Program-made: the position numbers and the translations under genes | The notes under the pieces: model-generated | Databases searched by the model: none | Seen by the model: the letters and a program-made list of their open reading frames with translations, nothing else | Told to the model about the DNA's origin: nothing | Shown: positions 1-12,207 of the stretch, piece after piece | Position numbering within the stretch: position 1 is the stretch's first letter | How the letters are laid out: each line of letters begins with the position of its first letter | Origin: Paralithodes platypus | Taxonomy: Eukaryota; Arthropoda; Malacostraca; Decapoda; Lithodidae | Length of the DNA stretch: 64,000 nucleotides | Direction of reading: 5' to 3' | Assembly (NCBI GenBank): GCA_032716605.1 | Contig: CM064495.1 | Coordinates: 24,142,760-24,206,759, forward strand

Positions 1-16
1 GTGTCCCGAGAAGGTA

Positions 17-61
17 AAGCCACTTTCACACATTCACGATGTTGGTCCCGATGTACCCCGA
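17..61 (+). repeat. Left terminal inverted repeat of copy 1
   Basis: These 45 bases are the exact reverse complement of 2223-2267. The same end recurs at about 2269-2313 and 8030-8053 and, inverted, at about 6690-6725 and 10,180-10,224. Confidence 0.85.
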
Positions 62-1193
62 TTTGAATATCGGGACACAACGTGGTGCAATCCCCAACGT
101 GTGTCGGGGTCGTCGGGGAGCGTCGTGTTACCCGCGGTGCGGGACGTGGCAAATCGGGCTTGGCCACGAAAGGTTTGGATTTGTTCAAACATTTCGCACG
201 ATGGACTTTTGGCGTGGTACCATCGGGTAACGTCGGGTACAACGTGTCGATGACGTGGGTCTGGTGTGTCTGCATCCGGTTGCATCGGCATCGACGTGGC
301 GGCGTCGGGGTATAAATAGTTATAATATATTACAGTAAAAGTCATGTAATCCGAATGGCAGCGGACCGACAGTGCTTCGGATTAGTGGAGTATTCTGACA
401 CTATAAATACGCACATGATGAATAAATAAAGACCTGATATGGTATACGGTAGGCCTATACCGTATATACCGTATAAAATATTCCATAATCAACTTATATC
501 AAACGAGTTAATAAGTTCAAATGAAAAATCAGTGTACCGTATGATTACCAAAACACGTGTGTGTTAATTGTCGATTGAGTGTGTGTGCGTGTGTGTGTGT
601 TCTTGTTCTTGTGTGGCTATATCGACCGCCACTGATACACGGTATGCAATAAATGTTATTATAATAATTATGCTCTATGGAATTGAATTTCATTTTACCT
701 AATACAGTAGTGTTTATAATAGTAAAAGCCAAAGGAAATACTAAGTGTTATTGATTAATTTAACACAAGGTAGTGTTTGTGTGGGTGGATGGGTTTAGAA
801 CTTTAGATAGACGAGATTGTTCCTGTGTTTTCAACGATTCCATCCTTACACAAGCTATGTTTATATCAATCCTTTTGCACAAGATAGGTTTATATCAATA
901 CATTTTACCTTCCACAATTAGAGAAAATATGATTCATCACGAAGTGTAGCCTACCTGTGGAAATTAAACGCACTGTTATATTATATACTACTATATGAGA
1001 AATACCGGTACCGGTATATCGTTTTTTTATCGTTATTTTTATTTGCATAATAAATCACAACAATTTTTTCCCACTGAACATGATGGCGGTGTTTAGAATA
1101 TGCTATCATCAATATTGGATTTTATAGAAATAAATCTATAACGATAGTTTTTTGTTTTTATAGAATCCCAGCCGCACCAAAATATTCGCTCTC

Positions 1194-1550
1194 AATTGGT
1201 TTTCACCCATAATAATTGTTTTTTTTAATTACATTTTGTATGAACGGCAAGAAGAAAGGTTAGTATATAAGATTTCTACAAAACAATAAAAAAAAATAAT
1301 AATATGTGGAATTTCACGGTAGGTGAAGGTTACTGTTCAGTCCGCCCATACTTTCCCTCCCCATCTCGGTTGGTTTTCACCCATAATAATTGTTTGTTGT
1401 TATTTAAAAAAAAATATGAACGGCAAGAGGAAAGGTTATTATATAAGATTTCAACAACAAAATAAATTAAAATGATAATATGTGGAATTTCACCGTAGGT
1501 GAAGGTTACTGTTCAGTCCGCCCATACTATCCCTCCCCATTTTCACCGAT
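1194..1550 (+). repeat. Internal ~176-bp tandem duplication in the element core
   Basis: Two successive units each carry the same order of words: TTTTCACCCATAATAATTG, then GAACGGCAAGA, then AATTTCACCGTAGGTGAAGG, then GTTCAGTCCGCCC. The unit starts are offset by about 176 bases (GAACGGCAAG at 1242 and 1418). The inner TTCACCGTAGGTGAA is itself a small inverted repeat. The same doublet occurs in every full copy of the element. Confidence 0.75.
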
Positions 1551-2222
1551 AAAATATGGGACAATGAATATTCTGTAAGCAAGTGATATATTGGATTTTT
1601 CATTAGCTTTATAATGGTACATATATGGCCTATGTACGATCAAAACTTTTATTTTTCCTGAATATTTTTTGTCCGTCGCCGCTGTCACCCACTGGTAAAT
1701 ATTTTCGCTTCACTTCATGGTCTATTTTCATATAATTTAACGTTCGATACAGTTTTTAGATATTAATTTTGTATACCCGCAATGAATACTGATTGTTATT
1801 TACGAAGAACCAGCTCTCTACGACAAAAACTTGATTTTATATAAAAAAAAATCATACGCCTATACCTTACAAAGAAATAATTCGATCTTATCTTACCTTA
1901 AACTTGACCGTTGAACATAATACCTTTAACACCATATGTATTGATGATATCTGTCAGGCTGCCTGACGTTGTGGCGTCGTCCTCGTCGGGTCAGCCACGT
2001 GTCACCATCATAAGTCCATCGCCCCTCGTCGTGTTCCCCACGTGCCACGTCGGGGTACGGTTTTGACCGGAATTTTGACCGTTACAGCATTGACGTGGCG
2101 CCGTCGTGTTGCAACCGTGGTACCATCTGGCCCTGCGTGGCTACGACGTGTCACCGTCGAGGCTTCGTCGTCAAACGCTTACATCCTGTCACTGTCTCTG
2201 CCGATGCACCAATTTGTGTACC

Positions 2223-2267
2223 TCGGGGTACATCGGGACCAACATCGTGAATGTGTGAAAGTGGCTT
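2223..2267 (-). repeat. Right terminal inverted repeat of copy 1
   Basis: This is the inverted partner of 17-61. It abuts the left TIR of copy 2 with one intervening base, giving a near-perfect palindrome of roughly 90 bp centred on about 2268. Confidence 0.85.
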
Positions 2268-2268
2268 A

Positions 2269-4525
2269 AAGCCACTTTCACACATTCACAATGTTGGTCC
2301 CGATGTACCCCGATTTGAATATCGGGACACAACGTGGTGCAATCCCCAACGTGTGTCGGGGTCGTCGGGGAGCGTCGTGTTACCCGCGGTGCGGGACGTG
2401 GCAAATCGGGCTTGGCCACCAAAGGTTTGGATTTGTTCAAAAATTTCGCACAATGGACTTTTGGCGTGGTACCATCAGGTAACATCGGGTACAACGTGTC
2501 GATGACGTGGGTCTGGCGTGTCTGCATCCGGTTTCATCGGCATCGACGTGGCGGCGTCGGGGTATAAAGTTATAATATATTACAGTAAAAGTCATGTAAT
2601 CCGAATGGCAGAGGACCGACAGTGCTTCGGATTAGTGGAGTATTCTGACAACACTATAAATACGCACATGATGAATAAATAAAGACCTGATATGGTATAC
2701 GGTAGGCCTACAGTATACCGTATATACCGTATATAATATTCCATAATCAACTTATATCAAACGAGTTAATAAGTTCAAATGAAAAATCAGTGTACAGGTA
2801 TGATTACCGAAACACGTGTGTGTTAATTGTCGAGTGAGTGTGTGTGCATGTGCGTGTGCGTGTGCGTGTGTGTGTGTGTGTGTTATTGTTCTTGTGTGGC
2901 TATATTGACCGCCACTGATACACGGTATGCAATAAATGTTATTATAATTATGCTCTATGGAATTTAATTTCATTTTACCTAATACAGTAGTGTTTATAAT
3001 AGTAAAAGCCAAAGGAAATACTAAGTGTTATTGATTAATTTAACACAAGGTAGTGTTTGTGTGGGTGGATGGGTTTAGATAGAGGAGATTGTTCCTGTGT
3101 TTTCGACGATTCCATCCTTACACAAGCTATGTTTATATCGATCCTTTTGCACAAGATAGGTTTATATCAATACATTTTACCTTCCTCAATTAGAGAAAAT
3201 ATGATTCATCACGAAGTGTAGCCTACCTGTGGAGATTAAACGCACTGTTATATTATATACTATATGAGATAATTATACCGGTACCGGTATATAGTTTTGT
3301 TATCGTTATTTTTATTTGCATAATAAATCACAACAATTTTTTCCGCTGAACATGATGGCGGTGTTTAGAATATGCTATCATCAATATTGGATTTTATAGA
3401 AATAAATCTATAACGATAGTTTTTTGTTTTTATAGAATCCCAGCCGCACCAAAATATTCGCTCTCAATTGGTTTTCACCCATAATAATTGTTTTTTTTTA
3501 ATTACATTTTTTATGAACGGCAAGAGGAAAGGTTAGTATATATGATTTCAACAAAACAATAAATAAAAATAATAATATGTGGAATTTCACCGTAGGTGAA
3601 GGTTACTGTTCAGTCCGCCCGTACTTTCCCTCCCCATCTCAGTTGCTTTGCACCCATAATAATTGTTTGTTGTTATTTAAAAAAAATTATGAACGGCAAG
3701 AGGAAAGGTTATTATATAAGATTTCAACAACAAAATAAATTAAAATAATAATATGTGGAATTTCACCGTAGGTGAAGGTTACTGTTCAGTCCGCCCATAC
3801 TTTCCCTCCCAATTTTCACCGATAAAATATGGGACAATGAATATTCTGTAAGCAAGTGATATATTGGATTTTTCATTAGCTTTCTAATGGTATATATATG
3901 GCCTATGTACGATCAAAACTTTTATTTTTCCTGAATATTTTTTGTCCGTCGCCGCTGTCACCCACTGGTAAATATTTTCGCTTCACTTCATGGTCTATTT
4001 TCATATAATTTAACGTTCGATACACTTTTTAGATATTAATTTCGTATACCGGCAATGAATACAGATTGTTATTTACGAAGAACCAGCTCTCTACGCCAAA
4101 ACTTGATTTTATATAAAACAAAATCATACGCCTATACCTTACAAAGAAATAATTCGACCTTATCTTACCTTAAACTTGACCGTTGAACGTAACACCTTTA
4201 ACACCATATGAATTAATGATATCTGTCAGGCTGCCTGCCGTTGTGGCGTCGTCCTCGTCGGGTCAGCCACGTGTCACCATCATAAGTCCATCGCCCCTCG
4301 TCGTGTTCCCCACGTGCCACGTCGGGGTACGTCGGGGTACGGTTTTGACCGGAATTTTGACCGTTACGGCATTGACGTGGCGCCGTCGTGTTGCAACCGT
4401 GGTACCATCTGGCCCGGCGTGGCTACGACGTGTCACCGACGAGTCACCGTCGAGGCTTCGTCGTCAAACGCGTACATCCTGTCACTGTCTCTGCCGATGT
4501 ACCAATTTGTGTACCTCGGGGTACA
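2269..4525 (+). mobile_element. 2.25-kb TIR element, copy 2
   Basis: This is a head-to-tail copy of 17-2267 with the same order of GC-rich end, AT-rich core, (GT)n (expanded here, about 2838-2881), internal doublet and GC-rich end. Its left TIR is complete. The right TIR is missing: the sequence runs from CCTCGGGGTACA straight into CCCCGATTTG of copy 3 at 4525/4526. That is what remains if the palindrome formed by two abutting TIRs is deleted. No coding capacity is evident. Confidence 0.75.
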
Positions 4526-6725
4526 CCCCGATTTGAATATCGGGACACAACATGGTGCAATCCTCAACGTGTGTCGGGGTCGTCGGGGAGCGTCGTGTTA
4601 CCCGCGGTGCGGGACGTGGCAAATCGGGCTTGGCCACCAAAGGTTTGGATTTGTTCAAAAATTTCTCACGATGGACTTTTGGCGTGGTACCATCGGGTAA
4701 CGTCGGGTACAACGTGTCGATGACGTGGGTCTGGCGTGTCTGCATCCGGTTTCATCGGCATTGACGTGGCGGCGTCGGGGTATAAATAGTTATAATATAT
4801 TACAGTAAAAGTCATGTAATCCGAATGGCAGCCGACCGACAGTGCTTCGGTTTAGTGGAGTATTCTGACAACATTATAAATACGCACATGATGAATAAAT
4901 AAAGACCTGATATGGTATACGGTAGGCCTATACCGTATATACCGTATATAATATTCCATAATCAACTTATATCAAACGAGTTAATAAGTTCAAATGAAAA
5001 ATCTGTGTACCGGTATGATTACCGAAACACGTGTGTGTTAATTGTCGAGTGAGTGTGTGTGCGTGTGCGTGTGTGTGTGTTATTGTTCTTGTGTGGCTAT
5101 ATCGACCGCCACTGAAACACGGTATGCAATAAATGTTATTATAATTATGCTCTATGGAATTGAATTTCATTTTACCTAATACAGTAGTGTTTATAATAGT
5201 AAAAGCCAAAGGAAATACTAAGTGTTATTGATTCATTTAACACAAGGTAGTGTTTGTGTGGGTGGATGGGTTTAGATAGAGGAGATTGTTCCTGTGTTTT
5301 CGACGATTCCATCCTTACACAAGCTATGTTTATATCAATCCTTTTGCACAAGATAGGTTTATATCAATACATTTTACCTTCCACAATTAGAGAAAATATG
5401 ATTCATCACGAAGTGTAGCCTACCTGTGGAGATTAAACGCACTGTTATATTATATACTATATGAGATATACCGGTACCGGTATATCGTTTTTTATCGTTA
5501 TTTTTATTTGCATAATAAATCACAACACTTTTTTCCGCTGAACATGATGGCGGTGTTTAGAATATGCTATCATCAATATTGGATTTTATAGAAATAAATC
5601 TATAACGATAGTTTTTTGTTTTTATAGAATCCCAGCCGCACCAAAATATTCGCTCTCAATTGGTTTTCACCCATAATAATGTTTTTTTTTAAATTACATT
5701 TTTTATGAACGGCAAGAGGAAAGGTTAGTATATAAGATTTCAACAAAACAATAAATAAAAATAATAATATGTGGAATTTCACCGTAGGTGAAGGTTACTG
5801 TTCAGTCCGCCCGTACTTTCCCTCCCCATCTCAGTTGCTTTTCACCCATAATAATTGTTTGTTGTTATTTAAAAAAAATTATGAACGGCAAGAGGAAAGG
5901 TTATTATATAAGATTTCAACAACAAAATAAATTAAAATAATAATATGTGGAATTTCACCATAGGTGAAGGTTACTGTTCAGTCCGCCCATACTTTCCCTC
6001 CCCATTTTCACCGATAAAATATGGGACAATGAATATTCTGTAAGCAAGTGATATATTGGATTTTTCGTTGGCTTTCTAATGGTACATATATGTACGATCA
6101 AAACTTTTATTTTTCCTGAATATTTTTTGTCTGTCGCCGCTGTCACCCACTGGGTAAATATTTTCGCTTCACTTCATGGTCTATTTTCATATAATTTAAC
6201 GTTTGATACAGTTTTTAGATATTAATTTCGTATACCGGCAATGAATACAGATTGTTATTTACGAAGAACCAGCTCTCTACGACAAAAACTTGATTTTATA
6301 TAAAAAGAATCATACGCCTATACCTTATAAAGAAATAATTCGACCTTATCTTACCTTAAACTTGACCGTTGAACGTAATACCTTTAACACCATATGTATT
6401 GATGATATCTGTCAGGGTGCCTGACGTTGTGGCGTCGTCCTCGTCGGGTCGGCCACGTGTCACCATCATAAGTCCATCGCCCCTCGTCGTGTTCCCCACG
6501 TGCCACGTCGGGGTACGTCGGGGTACGGTTTTGACCGGAATTTTGACCGTTATAGCATTGACGTGGCGGCGTCGTGTTGCAACCGTGGTACCATCTGGTC
6601 CGGGGTGGCTACGACGTGTCACCGTCGAGGCTTCGTCGTCAAACGCATACATCCTGTCACTGTCTCTGCCGATGTACCAATTTGTGTACCTCGGGACCAA
6701 CATCGTGAATGTGTGAAAGTGGCTT
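4526..6725 (+). mobile_element. 2.25-kb TIR element, copy 3
   Basis: This third head-to-tail copy lacks its left TIR because of the junction deletion. The right end is present but short of eight bases (CTCGGGACC instead of CTCGGGGTACATCGGGACC) and ends at GTGGCTT. The next bases make a TTAA at 6724-6727. The (GT)n run (about 5054-5080) differs in length from the other copies. Frames that appear open across the GC-rich ends recur only because the DNA is repeated, and I do not consider them genes. Confidence 0.75.
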
Positions 6726-6726
6726 A

Positions 6727-7228
6727 AGGCTCTTCTTAATCCACCATAATTGGCTTTTCTGAAATCTGGGATAAGTGTCGTATTCTCTTTAGCCTTTCCT
6801 GTCCATTGTATGTTAAATTGATTTATGACACTATTTCCTAGTGGTCTTCCTATCTCTGCATTTTTTATCATTTTTTCATTATTACTGAGACCTCAATCGA
6901 GGTTATTATACCTAGTAGGCGAGTCTATGAATTGAAATAAAAAACTATCCTGTACCGCCTCAATAAACTCTTTTGAATCTGAGTCGCCGATTTGATGCTG
7001 CCAATATCGGAAAATTAAAATCCCCATAATAATACACACATTGCTAAACCTTGATGCTATTTTCACTTCCTGCCATAAAGCTGTACCTTCGTTTCTACTC
7101 ATATTTGGTGGTCTATAAATAACTCCAATAATTATGGTCTCACTACCTTCGCTAACCTCAACCCAAACACTTTCGTTATCAGTATTTAGTCTAATACCTG
7201 ATTTAATACAGCTTTTTAAAGAACTCAT
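6727..7228 (-). pseudogene. CR1/L2-type LINE endonuclease fragment
   Basis: On the minus strand the translation shows part of an apurinic-type endonuclease of a CR1-clade ORF2: a VIYRPPN motif (from about 7110), a degraded GDFN position (read as MGILIFRY, near 7025), then SPTRYNNLD and, in another frame, GKAKENTTLIPDFRKANYGG, which lies between endonuclease and RT in these elements. The catalytic SDH region is damaged and the frame breaks near 6895. It sits between the right end of copy 3 and a partial copy of the same TIR element. It is a short relic with no chance of function. Confidence 0.7.
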
Positions 7229-8029
7229 ACTAAATCACAGCAATTTTTTCCGCTGAACATGATGGCGGTGTTTAGAATATGCTATCATCAATATTGGATT
7301 TTATAGAAATAAATCTATAACGATAGTTTTTGTTTTTATAGAATCCCAGCCGCACCAAAATATTCGCTCTCAATTGGTTTTCACCCATAATAATTGTTTT
7401 TTTTATTTTATTTTTTATGAACGGCAAGAGAAAGGGTTATTATATAAGATTTAAAAAAAAAAAAAAATTAATAATAATAATAATATGTGGAATTTCACCG
7501 TAGGTGAAGGTTACTGTTCAGTCCGCCCGTACTTTCCCTCCCCATTTTCACCGATAAAATGTGGGACAATGAATATTCTGTAAGCAAGTGATATATAGGA
7601 TTTTTTATTAGCTTTCTAATGTAACATATATGGCCAATGTACGATCTAAACTTTTATTTTTCCTGAATGTTTTTTGTCCGTCGCCGCTGTCACCCACTGG
7701 TAAATATTTTCGCTTCACTTCATGGTCTATTTTCATATAATTTTACGTTCGATACAGTTTTTAGATATTAATTTCGTATATCGGCAATGAATACAGATTG
7801 TTATTTACGAAGAACCAGCTCTCTACGACAAAAACTTGATTTTATATAAAAAATGTCATACGCCTATACCTTACAAAGAAATAATTCGACCTTATCTTAC
7901 CTCAAACTTGACCGTTGGTTGAACGCAATACCTTTAACACCTATTTAATACCTATTGACGATATCTGTCAGGCTGCCTGACATTGTGGCGTCGTCCTCCT
8001 CGTCGGGTCGGCCACGTGTCACCATCATA
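7229..8029 (+). mobile_element. Partial TIR element (core only), copy 3b
   Basis: This matches the right two thirds of the AT-rich core and the beginning of the right GC-rich end of the 2.25-kb element. It starts at ACTAAATCACAGC and stops at CCATCATA, where inverted copy 4 begins. It has only one unit of the internal doublet. It shares the variant ACTAAATCACAGC with copy 4, whereas copies 1-3 read ATAAATCACAAC. Copies 3b and 4 are therefore closer relatives. Confidence 0.7.
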
Positions 8030-10224
8030 AAGCCACTTTCACACATTCACGATGTTGGTCCCGATGTACCCCGAGGTACACAAATTGGTACATCGGCAGA
8101 GACAGTGACAGGATGTATGGGTTTGACGACGAAGCCTCAACGGTGACACGTCGTAGCCACGCCGGGCCAGATGGTACCACGGTTGCAACACGACGGCGCC
8201 ACGTCAATGCTGTAACGGTCAAAATTCCGGTCAAAACCGTACCCCAACGTGGTACGTGGGGAACACGACGAGGGGCGATGGACTTATGATGGCCGACCCG
8301 ACGAGGACGACGCCACAACGTCAGGCAGCCTGACAGATATCATCAATACATATGGTGTTAAAGGTATTACGTTCAACGGTCAAGTTTAAGGTAAGATAAG
8401 GTCGAATTATTTCTTTGTAAGGTATAGGCGTATGATTTTTTTTATATAAAATCAAGTTTTTGGCGTAGAGAGCTGGTTCTTCGTAAATAACAATCTGTAT
8501 TCATTGCCGGTATACGAAATTAATATCTAAAAACTATCGAACGTTAAATTATATGAAAATAGACCATGAAGTGAAGCGAAAATATTTACCAGTCGGTGAC
8601 AGCGGCGACGGACAAAAAATATTCAGGAAAATAAAAGTTTTGATCGTACATAGGCCATATATGTACCATTAGAAAGCTAATGAAAAATTCAATATATCAC
8701 TTGCTTACAGAATATTCATTGTCCCATATTTTATCGGTGAAAATGTGGAGGGAAAGTATGGGCGGACTGAACAGTAACCTTCACCTACGGTGAAATTCCA
8801 CATATTATTATTTTTATTTATTTTGTTGTTGAAATCTTATATAATAACCTTTCCTCTTGCCGTTCATAAAAAATTTTAAATAACAAAAAACAATTATTAT
8901 GGGTGAAAACCAACTGAGATGGGGAGGGAAAGTACGGGCGGACTGAACAGTAACCTTCACCTACGGTGAAATTCCACATATTATTATTTTTATTTATTGT
9001 TTTGTTGAAATCTTATATACTAACCTTTCCTCTTGCCGTTCATAAAAAATGTAATTAAAAAAAACAATTATTATGGGTGAAAACCAATTGAGAGCGAATA
9101 TTTTGGTGCGGCTGGGATTCTATAAAAACAAAAACTATCGTTATAGATTTATTTCTATAAAATCCAATATTGATGATAGCATATTCTAAACACCGCCATC
9201 ATGTTCAGCGGAAAAAATTGCTGTGATTTAGTATGAAAATAAAAATAACAATTAAAAAAACGATATACCGGTACCGGTATAATCTCATATAGTATATAAT
9301 ATAACAGTGCGTTTAATCTCCACAGGTAGGCTACACTTCGTGATGAATCATATTTTCTCTAATTGTGGAAGGTAAAATGTATTGATATAAACCTATCTTG
9401 TGCAAAAGGATTGATATAAACATAGCTTGTGTAAGGATGGAATCGTCGAAAACACAGGAACAATCTCCTCTATCTAAACCCATCCACCCACACAAACACT
9501 ACCTTGTGTTAAATGAATCAATAACACTTAGTATTTCCTTTGGCTTTTACTATTATAAACACTACTGTATTAGGTAAAATGAAATTCAATTCCATAGAGC
9601 ATAATTATAATAACATTTATTGCATACCGTGTATCAGTGGCGTTCAATATAGCCACACAAGAACAATAACACACACACACTCACACGCACACTCACTCGA
9701 CAATTAACACACACGTGTTTCGGTAATCATACCGGTACACTGATTTTACATTTGAACTTATTAACTCGTTTGATATAAGTTGATTATGGAATATTATATA
9801 CGGTATAGGCCTACCGTATACCATATCAGGTCTTTATTTATTCATCATGTGCGTATTTATAGTGTTGTCAGAATACTCCACTAATCCGAAGCACTGTCGG
9901 TCCGCTGCCATTCGGATTACATGACTTTTACTGTAATATATTATAACTATTTATACCCCGACGCCGCCACGTCGATGCCGATGAAACCTGATGCAGACCC
10001 ACGTCATCGACACGTTGTACCCGGCGTTACCCGATGGTACCACGCCAAAAGTCCATCGTGCGAAATTTTTGAACAAATCCAAAACTTTGGTGGCCAAGCC
10101 CGATTACGCGGTACCACGACGCTCCCCGACGACCCCGACACACTTGGGGATTGCACCACGTTGTGTCCCGATATTCAAATCGGGGTACATCGGGACCAAC
10201 ATCGTGAATGTGTGAAAGTGGCTT
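8030..10224 (-). mobile_element. 2.25-kb TIR element, copy 4 (inverted)
   Basis: This is a full copy in opposite orientation with both TIRs, AAGCCAC at the left and GTGGCTT at the right. It is flanked by TA on both sides (8028-8029 and 10,225-10,226), the clearest target-site evidence in the array and consistent with a TA duplication. The left flank is partial copy 3b, interrupted at CCATCATA. The right flank is not the continuation of that copy, so the arrangement is a rearrangement rather than a clean insertion. A (CA)n run lies near 9668-9690. Confidence 0.75.
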
Positions 10225-10687
10225 TAGTGTTGAAATATCTCCCTGTATCTGTTCTTCTAGATATACAGGTGTGCGTAGGAGAATTGTATAGGAGGGCGGG
10301 GGAAGGGTTTGGGGCAGAGGTCACTAATCCTCTTAGAGGATGACGACCTGACACCCAGACCTATTGTCATAAATATTTGTCTCCAATGTCAAACTTTTTG
10401 CATTTTATTACTATATTTTTCCTGTTTAGTTTTGTTTATAATTCATAACAATTTTAGGTCGCTTTCAATGTTTTCTATTTAGCATTGGCTTTGATTATTT
10501 CAATATTGTATTTATTTATTTTATTTTTGTCTTCAAAAGTTGTACTGTAGGGCGACAGCCATAGCGGGCATAGCTTTTACATATTGTCCAGCATTTTTCT
10601 TTGTATATAATCTACAATGTTTGTTTTTAATGGTGAATTTGTAAAGCCTTTATACATTATATATACAGTATATGTTGAACATCAGGG
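10225..10687. other. Unassigned AT-rich spacer
   Basis: I see no coding pattern and no repeat shared with the rest of the window in this stretch. It is mostly T-rich sequence. Confidence 0.4.
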
Positions 10688-11261
10688 TTGATGTCTCGGA
10701 TACAATATGCACTACACAATGAGGTCATCAGCCATTATGAACATTATGAACCATTATGTACATTAGAAAACTCAGACTGCGAGAAAGATTTGGGCGTGTT
10801 TGTTAGCAACGATTTGAAGCCTAGAAAACAGTGTATAAGCGTTCGTAACAAGGCAAACAGGATTCTCGGGTTAATCTGAAGGAGTGTGAGTAACAGAAAT
10901 GCCGATGTTATCTTAAAACTTAACTTGTCATTAGTGAGACCCCATATGGATCATGCTGTTCAATTTTGGTGTCCTTATTACATAATGGACATAGATTCCT
11001 TAGAGAGAGTACAACGTAGAATGACAAAAATGATCCATAGTATTAGAAATCTTCCATATGAAGAAAGGTTAAAAAATTAGACTTACATTCGTTAGAGAGA
11101 CGCAGAGTTAGAGGGGATATGATAGAGGTGTTCAAGTGGGTTAGTGGGATTAATAAAGGGGACATGAAAAATGTACTAAAGCTCAGTGATAGCGAAAAAA
11201 CTCGAACAAATGGTTTCAAATTAGATACATTTCGTTTCAGAAAAGCTATATCTATCTAGCC

Positions 11262-11322
11262 TATATATATGTATTTATATCTGTATCTATGTTTATACAC
11301 ATATATATATATATATATATAC

Positions 11323-11385
<63 letters not shown>
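11262..11385. repeat. (TA)n microsatellite
   Basis: This is an almost pure TA dinucleotide run with one ACGGTA interruption. It separates CR1 sequence from the antisense LINE tail at 11,386. Confidence 0.9.
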
Positions 11386-11387
<2 letters not shown>

Positions 11388-11703
11388 TTTTCTTTTTCTA
11401 TATGAGTGAGGGAGGCAAAAGGCAGAACTGCCTCTAGCGAGGGCCTCCGCCATAGTTGAAAGAGTGACACGGCCAAAATCAAGGGACGTTCGAGCCAAAA
11501 TTCCTGGACACACAGAGTTTTAAGCAATTTAAGTCATAGGAAGAGGGAAAGACTGATTCTGGGAGAGAGTTCCAGAGCTCAGCTGTTGAATAGAAGAAAG
11601 TCTGAGAGTAACGTTTCACTCTTGGGTTGGAGTTGCACAGAGTAGGGTTGGGATTGTGTTGCAAGACGGGTACCACGTGCCCTACGTAAAGGAGGTGATA
11701 TAC
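11386..11703 (-). mobile_element. 5'-truncated Jockey-like LINE 3' end
   Basis: Reading the minus strand, this ends in the family-specific 3' sequence (GGCAGTTCTGCCTTTTGCC, then CTCACTCATATAG and an A-rich tail). Upstream it encodes the last residues of the ORF, TAELWNSLPESVFPSSYDLN. It is about 320 bp long and truncated at its 5' side, as expected for aborted target-primed reverse transcription. It lies inside the CR1 relic, so it inserted later. Confidence 0.8.
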
Positions 11704-11729
11704 ATATATACAGTATATATATGTATAGG

Positions 11730-11773
<44 letters not shown>

Positions 11774-11793
11774 ATATATATATAATATATACC

Positions 11794-11885
<92 letters not shown>
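11704..11885. repeat. (TA)n-rich microsatellite
   Basis: This is a long TA run with interruptions, including an ACCGGT palindrome near 11,789. It abuts the resumption of the CR1 relic. Confidence 0.9.
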
Positions 11886-11890
<5 letters not shown>

Positions 11891-12207
11891 TTGGTAACAG
11901 AGTTGTAGATAGGTGGAATAGGCTACCAAGTGCTATAGTGGGATCAAGAACAATAGGGAGATTAAAGATAAAATTAGATATGCATATGGACGAGATGGGT
12001 TGGGTGTGAAGGGGATCTGTTAGGTGTGGGCCAATCGGCGCTCTGCAGACCTCGTTATCTGACCTCTGACCGTTTTGGTGAGGTCAGTCCTAATGGTGTT
12101 AGTGAACTGGGCTTATAATTAGAGTTGGGTGTGAGAGGGATCTGCCTTGTGTGGGCCAATCGGCTTTTTGCGGACTCTCATTTTCTCATGTTCTTATGTT
12201 CTTATAA

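Larger units (their letters stand above)
17..2267 (+). mobile_element. 2.25-kb non-coding TIR element, copy 1
   Basis: This copy is bounded by 45-bp terminal inverted repeats at 17-61 and 2223-2267, each starting with AAGCCACTTTCACACATTCA read inward. The outer few hundred bases on each side are GC-rich and full of short CGTCGGGGTA-like words. The interior, about 320-1950, is AT-rich and holds a (GT)n run near 575-600 and a ~176-bp tandem duplication at about 1194-1550. No reading frame is conserved in a coding sense between copies, so I infer a non-autonomous DNA element. The base pair before the left end is TA. The junction with copy 2 reads GGCTTAAAGCC, which fits a TA or TTAA target site, so the superfamily is unresolved. 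The element's transposase source is not visible here. Confidence 0.75.
10688..12207 (+). pseudogene. CR1/L2-like LINE, RT C-terminal part and 3' end (interrupted)
   Basis: The first part (10,688-11,254) encodes the RT thumb and C-terminal region of a CR1/L2-like ORF2: KDLGVFVSNDLKPRKQC, then LVRPHMDHAVQFW, RVQRRMTKM, YEERLK and SLERRRVRGDMIEVFKW. In-frame stops follow HRILGLI and YEERLKN. Microsatellite and an antisense LINE piece occupy 11,255-11,884. The element resumes at AAGTTTGGTAACAGAG, encoding FGNRVVDRWNRLPS. The 3' end carries the GGGCCAATCGGC box and finishes with two copies of ATGTTCTT at 12,188-12,205, the short direct repeat typical of this family here. The same tail appears at 13,400 and, inverted, at 41,977. 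Confidence 0.8.

Noticed and set aside
17..2267. Helitron interpretation of the 2.25-kb element
   Set aside because: Perfect 45-bp terminal inverted repeats and no 3' hairpin-CTRR terminus argue against a Helitron.
39..2567. Short open frames in the GC-rich ends of the TIR element (peptides beginning MLVPMYPDLN and MVQSPTCVG)
   Set aside because: They recur because the DNA is repeated, occur on both strands in overlapping frames, start inside the TIR and show no domain or codon pattern.
11256..11527. Frames made of alternating Tyr and Ile over (TA)n, also near 35,800, 45,350 and 45,400
   Set aside because: They are translations of a dinucleotide microsatellite, not proteins.
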